Origin: an uncultured Faecalicoccus sp.
GTDB taxonomy: Bacteria > Bacillota_I > Bacilli_A > Erysipelotrichales > Erysipelotrichaceae
Direction: 5' to 3'
DNA: 64,000 nt
Assembly (NCBI GenBank): GCA_902497095.1
Contig: CABVDD010000003.1
Span: 8,558-72,557 of the forward strand
Part shown: positions 34,405-40,695 of the stretch, piece after piece
Layout: each line of letters begins with the position of its first letter
Position numbering within the stretch: the first letter of the stretch is position 1
Made by a program: the position numbers and the translations under genes
The notes under the pieces: generated by a model
The model's input: only the letters and a program-made list of their open reading frames with translations
Databases searched by the model: none
What the model was told of the DNA's origin: nothing

Positions 34405-36177
34405 ATGTATCAGGCATTATATAGAAAATATAGACCCCAAAAATTTGAGGATGTTGTAGGACAAAAACATATTATCCAGACATTAAAAAATGCAATTGAT
34501 CAGAATCGTATAGGCCATGCTTATTTATTTTGCGGACCTCGTGGTACGGGAAAAACATCTGTTGCCAAAATATTTGCGAAGATGTTGAATTGTGAAAGTG
34601 AAAATCATAAGCCATGTGAAAAATGTACGAATTGTCAGATGGTTCAATCTGGAAATCATCCAGATATTATTGAAATAGATGCAGCATCCAATAATGGTGT
34701 TGACGAAGTTCGTAATCTTATCGAACGTGTCAAATATGCACCTATGCAAGGAAAATATAAAGTGTACATCATAGATGAAGTTCATATGATGACAACAGGA
34801 GCATTTAATGCCCTTTTAAAGACGATTGAAGAACCGCCAGCACATGTAGTTTTTATCTTGGCTACAACAGAGCCAAATAAAGTCATTCCTACTATTATAT
34901 CTCGATGCCAGAGATTTGATTTCAATAAAGTCTGCATGGAAGATTTGATGAAACGATTGACAATAGTCTGTGAACAAGAAAAAATACAGATTGATCAAAA
35001 TGCGATTCGTCTAATTGCACAATTAAGTGATGGTGGTATGCGAGATGCCTTATCAATATTAGATCAATGTGTTGCTTTCTGCACTTCCAAAATCAACGCT
35101 AATGATGTTCGGCAGATTTATGGTGTAGTCACATTAGAAGAATTAGGTGAGCTATTCTATGCACTTTATAAAAAGAATGTAGAATTTGTGATTCAAAAAC
35201 TTCAAGATGCAGAAGAATCCGGAATGGATTTAAAGAGATTAACACAAGATCTTATTTCTTTATTAAAAGACAGTATTATTTTAGATTATGCACCAAATAC
35301 AGATTTAGTGACAGATTCTAATAAAAAAATTATTCATGAAAAAATATCAATGGCTCCTTCACCTTTTAGAGTACGTGTTTTAGATGAATTAATGGATGTA
35401 TATAACAAATTTAATTATGCATCAAGTGTAATAGATTATTTAGAAACAGGTTTATTAAAATCTATTGCTGATTCATATGAAAATAACTTAAATATTAACG
35501 TACAAGAAGATATTTCAAATGATAATTCAGATTCTCAAAAAGATATGGAAAAAACTATAAACTCATATGAAACAGTATCTGAACAATCAGAAAAAGAGAA
35601 AGAAAACGCAGAAAATGGCGATTCTAAGGCGATTTTAGAAGAAAATAAAATATCTGATGTTTCACGTGAAACATCAAAAGAGGTGGGAAATAGAGATCGT
35701 AAAATCATATTAAGTGATGAATACGTACTTCAATTGTTAGTAGGTGCTAAGAAGACACAAAGACAGATTGATTCCATGAAATTAAAAGAAAATGATACAT
35801 ACTTAAGTGATTTGGAAATGGCTAAATATGCAGCTACATTAAGAAATGTAAATGCAGTGGCCAGTGGTAACACTTATATGATTATTTGTGTGAAATCAGA
35901 AATTCAGGCGAAAGAAATAAACGCCATGCAATTGGAAGAAGGATATGAAAATTACACAGAACAATTATTAGGTACACCAAAAGTAGTTTTCGCAATAGAC
36001 TCTATACAACATAATAGAGTGATAGAAGAATTTAGACAAAGAATGGTAGCACATAATTTGCCAGAGCCAGCAGAAGTGCTAATACAACCAAAAATCGAAA
36101 AAAGTGAAACAAGAGAAGAAAGTATAGAGGAAAAGATGAAAAAATATTTTCCTGGGATAACGATCATAAATGACTAA
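34405..36177 (+). CDS. dnaX: DNA polymerase III subunits gamma/tau
   Basis: Clamp-loader ATPase and replisome organiser. The 590-residue protein starts at MYQALYRKYRPQKF (ATG at 34405 with GAGGT before it; an upstream GTG at 34390 is less likely). Walker A GPRGTGKTS, zinc module CEKCTNCQMVQSGNHPD, DEVHMM and sensor SRCQRFDF are present. An acidic low-complexity linker (about 365-430) joins the tau C-terminal domain. The linker codons for DVSRETS are a perfect parS site (35658-35673). Three TCATATGA palindromes also lie in this gene (34782, 35473, 35563). Confidence 0.96.
   Translation: MYQALYRKYRPQKFEDVVGQKHIIQTLKNAIDQNRIGHAYLFCGPRGTGKTSVAKIFAKMLNCESENHKPCEKCTNCQMVQSGNHPDIIEIDAASNNGVDEVRNLIERVKYAPMQGKYKVYIIDEVHMMTTGAFNALLKTIEEPPAHVVFILATTEPNKVIPTIISRCQRFDFNKVCMEDLMKRLTIVCEQEKIQIDQNAIRLIAQLSDGGMRDALSILDQCVAFCTSKINANDVRQIYGVVTLEELGELFYALYKKNVEFVIQKLQDAEESGMDLKRLTQDLISLLKDSIILDYAPNTDLVTDSNKKIIHEKISMAPSPFRVRVLDELMDVYNKFNYASSVIDYLETGLLKSIADSYENNLNINVQEDISNDNSDSQKDMEKTINSYETVSEQSEKEKENAENGDSKAILEENKISDVSRETSKEVGNRDRKIILSDEYVLQLLVGAKKTQRQIDSMKLKENDTYLSDLEMAKYAATLRNVNAVASGNTYMIICVKSEIQAKEINAMQLEEGYENYTEQLLGTPKVVFAIDSIQHNRVIEEFRQRMVAHNLPEPAEVLIQPKIEKSETREESIEEKMKKYFPGITIIND
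35658..35673. promoter_or_regulatory. parS centromere site within dnaX
   Basis: Exact TGTTTCACGTGAAACA, the Bacillus-type ParB-binding consensus, extended by three more complementary bases on each side to a 22-bp palindrome (35655-35676). It is the only exact copy that I see in the window and lies about 14.6 kb from dnaA. A 16-bp exact match is very unlikely by chance. Confidence 0.92.
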
Positions 36178-36219
36178 TCATATGAATAAAAAAGGAAAAT
36201 ACGAACATGGAGGAAAAGG

Positions 36220-36804
36220 ATGTATCCAAAGAAATTTGAAAATCTAATATTGGCGTTTCAAAACCTACCGGGAGTTGGTCGTAAAACGGCAGAAAGGTAT
36301 GCTTTTGAAACATTGAATTGGCAACAAGAAAAGAAAGAAGGATTTGTACAATCTTTACAAGTACTATTAGAAGGTGTAGAAGTTTGTAAAGTCTGTGGCA
36401 ACTTGAGTGATGGAGATACTTGTTCAATTTGTTCAGATTCAAAAAGAGATCATTCCCTTTTATGTGTGGTACAAAGCCCAAAAGATATTATGGCAATTGA
36501 ATCTATTCAAGAATATAAAGGGGTATATCATGTTTTAAATGGTGTTATAAATACATCAAAAGGGATTCTTCCAGAAGATATAAATATAGATTCGTTAGTA
36601 CAAAGAATAAAGGATCAACAAGTTAAAGAAGTTATTTTAGCTTTAGATCCTACTGTAGAAGGGGAGACAACGTCTTTATATATTGAAAAGCTGATTGGAA
36701 AGGATGTTTTAGTCACACGATTAGCATATGGCATTCCTATGGGTGGACATTTGGATTATACAGATAGTTTAACGCTTCTAAAGGCATTCCAGGGAAGAAA
36801 ATAA
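36220..36804 (+). CDS. recR: Recombination protein RecR
   Basis: Toprim-fold partner of RecO/RecF for RecA loading. The 194-residue protein has the helix-hairpin-helix FQNLPGVGRKTAERYAF, the zinc finger CKVCGNLSDGDTCSIC near 56-71, and a Toprim domain to ALDPTVEGETTSLYI. It follows dnaX by 42 bp. The ybaB/ebfC gene that usually lies between dnaX and recR is absent. Confidence 0.96.
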   Translation: MYPKKFENLILAFQNLPGVGRKTAERYAFETLNWQQEKKEGFVQSLQVLLEGVEVCKVCGNLSDGDTCSICSDSKRDHSLLCVVQSPKDIMAIESIQEYKGVYHVLNGVINTSKGILPEDINIDSLVQRIKDQQVKEVILALDPTVEGETTSLYIEKLIGKDVLVTRLAYGIPMGGHLDYTDSLTLLKAFQGRK

Positions 36805-36819
36805 TCGCTTTTAGGATGT

Positions 36820-37165
36820 ATCATATGAATTATTTGTGATTTTTCCTATTTAAAGTAGGATAATTCCAATAATTTTATTAAAAATATATGATTTATTATG
36901 ATAAATCATATATTTTTTCATATATACAATTTAAATAGAATAATAAAAACACAATTCATATGAAAAATCATGTGTGTAAATTATTATTGTTGTTAATGGA
37001 ATATGAAATTCACATCTTATATATGAATGAATATGAAAATTAAAAATATAGAAAAACAAAAATCATATGAAATGAAAAATATGAATTTTAAGAAAATAAA
37101 AATTCATATGAAAAGTAATATTATAAAAATATCATTCATATAAATGAATAATCAGTTCATATGAA
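36820..37165. repeat. Array of TTCATATGAA palindromes
   Basis: Five near-identical 10-bp palindromes lie in a non-coding stretch: ATCATATGAA at 36820 and 37062, TTCATATGAA at 36955, 37103 and 37156. A variant TTCATATAAA lies at 37135, with several ATATGAA half-sites between. Spacing is irregular (135, 107, 41, 53 bp). The array occupies the 560-bp gap between recR and the RocS-like gene, which otherwise has no gene. Confidence 0.85.
36882..36918. repeat. 15-bp perfect inverted repeat
   Basis: AAATATATGATTTAT and ATAAATCATATATTT separated by TATG, followed by TTT. It could serve as an AT-rich terminator for recR or as a double half-site related to the TCATATGA palindromes. Confidence 0.65.
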
Positions 37166-37208
37166 TGATGAAAAGAATGAGAAAATTTAAAAAACACGAT
37201 TATGAAAA

Positions 37209-37352
37209 ATCATAGGATGAAAATATGATAAATCATAGAAAGAATATAAATTATAAAAACTATCTGAATATCCTATGATACTATAGAAATATGAAATAAA
37301 ATATGCTAATATAGAAAAGCACAATAATTATTTGCTTAGGAAAATCATAGGA
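37209..37352. repeat. ATCATAGGA repeats upstream of the RocS-like gene
   Basis: ATCATAGGA at 37209 and 37344 (direct), its complement TCCTATGAT at 37271, and ATCATAGAA at 37232. The last copy touches the ribosome-binding site of the RocS-like gene. They are possible operators. Confidence 0.55.
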
Positions 37353-37364
37353 AAGGGGATTATA

Positions 37365-37910
37365 ATGGAGGATAAAAAGCCAATTGATGTCTTTTATGAC
37401 ATGGATATAGCGCAAATTTGCCAACATTTTTCGAAATCTAGAAATACAGTAGATAAAGCGATTGCGAAACTTGTAAAAGATAATCCTGATAAAGATTGGA
37501 AATATAAGAACCCAGAAACGCGACGGATCACGATCAAAGCTGAAGGTGTTGAGCATTTGTCAAAATATTTTCGTAAAGAAAAACATGAAGTTTCTACAGT
37601 GGAAATGGAACTTCGGTATGAAAATGAAAAGTTGAAAGCTATAATAGAAGAAAAAGAGAAAGCTCAAGAAAAAATCGAGGAATTATATAAAGAAAGATTG
37701 GCATTAGAAATAGAAAAAAATAAACAGACTTTCTTATTAGAGAATCAAAGTAAAGAAGAAAAGATCCAAAAACTTCAACATGAGAATGAAGTTCTTAGAG
37801 AAGAAGCTGAATCTGTAGAACAGATGCGGCAAAAAATTGAAGATTATAAAAAGAAAGAAGAAGAATATAATTCTAAATCCTTCTTCTATCGATTGACTCA
37901 TAAATTTTAA
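37365..37910 (+). CDS. RocS-like chromosome segregation protein (HTH, coiled coil, amphipathic tail)
   Basis: A 181-residue protein with no close assignment. Residues 12-60 form a helix-turn-helix (DIAQICQHFSKSRNTVDKAI). Residues 75-168 are Glu/Lys-rich heptad coiled coil. The last 12 residues (SKSFFYRLTHKF) form a short basic-aromatic amphipathic helix likely to touch the membrane. The same three-part plan, with a tail like GFFARLFGG, is known for Streptococcus pneumoniae RocS (DUF536 family), which tethers DNA to the membrane and works with ParB. The start at 37365 is set by AAGGGG six bases upstream. The adjacent palindrome array and nearby parS suggest a specific centromere-type role. This is inference; replication-control or plasmid-type DUF536 functions are alternatives. 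Confidence 0.65.
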   Translation: MEDKKPIDVFYDMDIAQICQHFSKSRNTVDKAIAKLVKDNPDKDWKYKNPETRRITIKAEGVEHLSKYFRKEKHEVSTVEMELRYENEKLKAIIEEKEKAQEKIEELYKERLALEIEKNKQTFLLENQSKEEKIQKLQHENEVLREEAESVEQMRQKIEDYKKKEEEYNSKSFFYRLTHKF

Positions 37911-38458
37911 TTTTGATTGAAGGCTCTGGCAATTTTGCTAGGGCAATTTTTTGTATAATGTTTATGAATCTGACTTAAAATCTGATTAAAATATGAAATT
38001 CCGTCATGTTCATATTTATATTCATATTCTAATTCGTAGTCTGTGTAATTACCAAAATTTGTAATATCAGCACATAGAATGGCGTTTTTAAGATCTTTTT
38101 CATATCTTTTTGTTGTAAATGATGCGATAGGTTTTAAATCGGCTATGGAAATTTCATGCATGTTTAACCAATGTAATACTTCAGGATCATCAATTTTTGA
38201 TAATTCATAGGTGGATACTTGTTTTTCGTATTCAAAATGTGTTATAGAGTCTTTTCTTATTTTCAATGTGAAAATATAGGTATCATTAATAGTGCGTATA
38301 CGAACTGCTCCTTGTTTTTGTTTTATTTTTCTATCTTCAGTATCGTAGTAAGTATTTGTTTGGATTTTGTAATTTTTTAAATCATATGATTTTATGATGA
38401 AATTCATATCTTTTTCGGTAATCAAAATTTTCAACTCTCGTTCTATTGGTTGTTTCAT
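37907..38458 (-). CDS. CYTH domain protein (YjbK-like triphosphate tunnel enzyme)
   Basis: A 183-residue protein with the N-terminal ExExK signature as ERELKI, then alternating Arg/Lys and Glu on beta strands (GAVRIRTIN, YIFTLKI, EYEKQVS, YELEYEY) typical of CYTH tunnel folds. These bind inorganic triphosphate or ATP with Mg; the Bacillus homolog YjbK has no settled role. In Bacillota CYTH genes commonly neighbour nadK, as here, where the two are divergent. Its 3' end overlaps the RocS-like gene by 4 bp tail to tail. Confidence 0.85.
   Translation of the reverse strand: MKQPIERELKILITEKDMNFIIKSYDLKNYKIQTNTYYDTEDRKIKQKQGAVRIRTINDTYIFTLKIRKDSITHFEYEKQVSTYELSKIDDPEVLHWLNMHEISIADLKPIASFTTKRYEKDLKNAILCADITNFGNYTDYELEYEYKYEHDGISYFNQILSQIHKHYTKNCPSKIARAFNQN
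37923..37952 (+). terminator. Terminator after the RocS-like gene
   Basis: GCTCTGGC/GCTAGGGC stem (two G-U pairs) with a 6-nt loop, followed by AATTTTTT. It lies inside the end of the convergent CYTH gene. Confidence 0.6.
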
Positions 38459-38480
38459 AAATCAATCTCCTTTTGAAATA

Positions 38481-38489
38481 TGGTACAAT
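38481..38489 (+). promoter_or_regulatory. Extended -10 promoter of nadK
   Basis: TGgTACAAT, 28 bp before the nadK start. Confidence 0.5.
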
Positions 38490-38516
38490 AGAAAACAATG
38501 AAAGGAAAGATGAATT

Positions 38517-39290
38517 ATGCGTTTTGCGACAATTGTAAGAACAGATGATTTTTCTGAATCAATTTCAGAATATGTTATACGAAAGTGTATAGAATTTGGT
38601 TGGAATTATGATCGTGAAAATCCAGAATTAATAATTTCTATTGGAGGAGATGGTACGCTTTTACGTGGGATACATAAATATCTTTCTATTTTAAATGATG
38701 TAAGCTTTGTCGGGATCCATACTGGTACGCTTGGATTTTTTACGGATTATACACAGGAAGAAATTGATACTTTTTTAAATGATATATTTCATAAAGAACC
38801 GGATTTTGAAGAGATGCCTTTACTGGAAATGAAAACATCTCAAGATTCGGATTTGATTTATGCGTTAAATGAAATTCGGATTGAATCAGTATCTAAAACT
38901 TTATCATTGGATGTTTATATAGATGGTGAGTTCTTTGAACATTGTAATGGATCTGGAATTTGTATCAGCACACAAGCAGGTTCTACGGCAATCAATAGAG
39001 CTTTGCAGGGAGCGGTCATTGATGATGGTCTTCGTATTCTTCAATTATGCGAAATTATGCCTATTGCACATAAGAATCATCATTCTCTTCGTAATCCCTA
39101 TATTATGCGTTTAGATCGTCAAATCATGATACGAGGAAAGTCATTGGCGTTGGCCAGGGCTTGTTTTGATCATTTAGATCAATCATTAAATGATGTAGAG
39201 GAATTATATATAAAAACTTCAGAAAAAAAAGTACGTTTTGCACGATATAGAAATTATTCGTACTTAAAACGTCTTAAAAATCTATATTAA
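38517..39290 (+). CDS. nadK: NAD kinase
   Basis: Phosphorylates NAD to NADP. The 257-residue protein has the GGDGT motif (ISIGGDGTLLRG near 41), GFFTDY, and the NE motif ALNEIRIES. The STQAGSTAINRALQGAV region for substrate binding follows. The stop overlaps the convergent rodA/ftsW stop by 4 bp. Confidence 0.95.
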   Translation: MRFATIVRTDDFSESISEYVIRKCIEFGWNYDRENPELIISIGGDGTLLRGIHKYLSILNDVSFVGIHTGTLGFFTDYTQEEIDTFLNDIFHKEPDFEEMPLLEMKTSQDSDLIYALNEIRIESVSKTLSLDVYIDGEFFEHCNGSGICISTQAGSTAINRALQGAVIDDGLRILQLCEIMPIAHKNHHSLRNPYIMRLDRQIMIRGKSLALARACFDHLDQSLNDVEELYIKTSEKKVRFARYRNYSYLKRLKNLY

Positions 39291-40561
39291 TGTGATTTTT
39301 TGAAGGTCTTGACAAGAGACCTTCTTTTCAATGTACTTACTTTTTTTGGTTGTTTTTTGCCAAACACCCAAGTTTTTTTAGATACAGGTGAAATGTTCAT
39401 AACGATCGCAAAGGCGATGAAATAGGATAAAATACTACTTCCTCCATAAGAAATCATTGGCAAAGTAATACCAGTAATAGGAACAAGCCCCACGATCATA
39501 CCTAGGTTTTGAAGCTGTTGATATACAAGCATTGCGATTACTCCTATAACGACATAACGATCCATTCGATCTTTTGTGTTATATGCAATTTTGAATAGAA
39601 CGATATCAAAGGCAAAACAGATAAACAGGATAAAAGTGGTTCCAAGTAAACCAAAGCATTGTCCTACTGCTGCAAAAATGAAATCGGTATGTGCTTCTGG
39701 AATCGCAATGATATCAGCTTGTAATCCATGGCCACTTAAACCGGCACTTCCTAAAGATAATAAAGCTGTATATAACTGGTTGGAACTTCCCTGTATATTT
39801 CCTTCTGGATCTAACCAGGCATCAATTCGCGCTAGACGATAATTTGATAGGATGGCTTCTAATAAATCTCTTTGAAAAAAATAGAGGAAGAAAAAACCGG
39901 CAACAGCACATAAAATAAGTATTGCGATGATCCAGACATATTGTTTACGAATACCGGAACATAAAAGCAAGATCAAAGTATTTAATAAAATAATGATCAT
40001 AACACCTGTATCTGGTTGTAGAAAAATAAGAATCAAAGGTGGTAAAAGCACTTTTCCAATTTTTATCAATAAGGCTAAATCATCTTTGTTTGTTGGATTG
40101 GGATGATTTTCCTGGTGAGTTGCTATTATTTTGGAAATCATTACAATAAGTACGATTTTTATAAATTCACTTGGCTGAAAACTCGCAAACAGTAATGAAA
40201 ACCAGGAAACAGCACCGTTTATTTCATTGGCAAAAGGAAGGTGGATACTTCCAGAACTGACAAGAATCAAAAGGCGGGAGATCAATAAATATACTAAACA
40301 AGCCATCAGAAAATTGTAAGCTTTTTTCATCAGGGGATAAATGGCTTTATTTTGTAAGGAACACAGAAAAAACATTGCGGAAAATCCTATAATGTACCAT
40401 ATGATTTGACGAAGCATATATCCATATCCGGATCCATCGCTGATTAGATTAAATGCATTATATAAGGCAAAGAAACTGGTAAGTCCCAATAAAATCAACA
40501 TGATCAGAAAACCTGTGTCAATACGAAATGTATGTTTTCCAAAAGTAATGGTTTGTTTCAT
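39287..40561 (-). CDS. RodA/FtsW family SEDS peptidoglycan polymerase
   Basis: Membrane glycosyltransferase that polymerises lipid II with a class B PBP. The 424-residue protein has about ten hydrophobic segments. Family motifs are FQPSEFIKIVLI, QPDTGVMIIILL, and GLVPITGITLPMISYGGSSIL near the end. The basic C-terminal tail is typical. RodA is somewhat more likely than FtsW because no mur/fts genes are nearby, but motifs do not decide it. Confidence 0.88.
   Translation of the reverse strand: MKQTITFGKHTFRIDTGFLIMLILLGLTSFFALYNAFNLISDGSGYGYMLRQIIWYIIGFSAMFFLCSLQNKAIYPLMKKAYNFLMACLVYLLISRLLILVSSGSIHLPFANEINGAVSWFSLLFASFQPSEFIKIVLIVMISKIIATHQENHPNPTNKDDLALLIKIGKVLLPPLILIFLQPDTGVMIIILLNTLILLLCSGIRKQYVWIIAILILCAVAGFFFLYFFQRDLLEAILSNYRLARIDAWLDPEGNIQGSSNQLYTALLSLGSAGLSGHGLQADIIAIPEAHTDFIFAAVGQCFGLLGTTFILFICFAFDIVLFKIAYNTKDRMDRYVVIGVIAMLVYQQLQNLGMIVGLVPITGITLPMISYGGSSILSYFIAFAIVMNISPVSKKTWVFGKKQPKKVSTLKRRSLVKTFKKSH
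39302..39328 (+). terminator. Terminator of nadK
   Basis: GAAGGTCT/AGACCTTC stem, 7-nt loop, followed by TTTT, located within the end of the convergent SEDS gene. Confidence 0.7.
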
Positions 40562-40660
40562 CGTATAACCCCCTTATCTGATGTGTATTAGTATATCATA
40601 GTTATGAGTAAAACATTGCATTCTTATTATAAATATACTGTAATATTGGATGTAGAAAAA

Positions 40661-40689
40661 TTCAAAACTTATATAAAAATTGTTATAAT
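40661..40689 (+). promoter_or_regulatory. mutS promoter, implying a leaderless transcript
   Basis: TTCAAA and TATAAT with 17-bp spacing. The -10 ends 6 bp before the mutS ATG, so transcription should begin at or next to the start codon. No Shine-Dalgarno sequence is present. Confidence 0.6.
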
Positions 40690-40695
40690 AGATGC

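Noticed and set aside
35326..35345. Programmed frameshift site in dnaX (run of A)
   Set aside because: The A7 run lies within the clamp-loader part, far from where gamma would end, and no stem-loop or early stop is evident.
36841..36866. TCCTA/TAGGA hairpin after recR as a terminator
   Set aside because: The stem is only 5 bp with no T run; the 15-bp repeat downstream is a better candidate.
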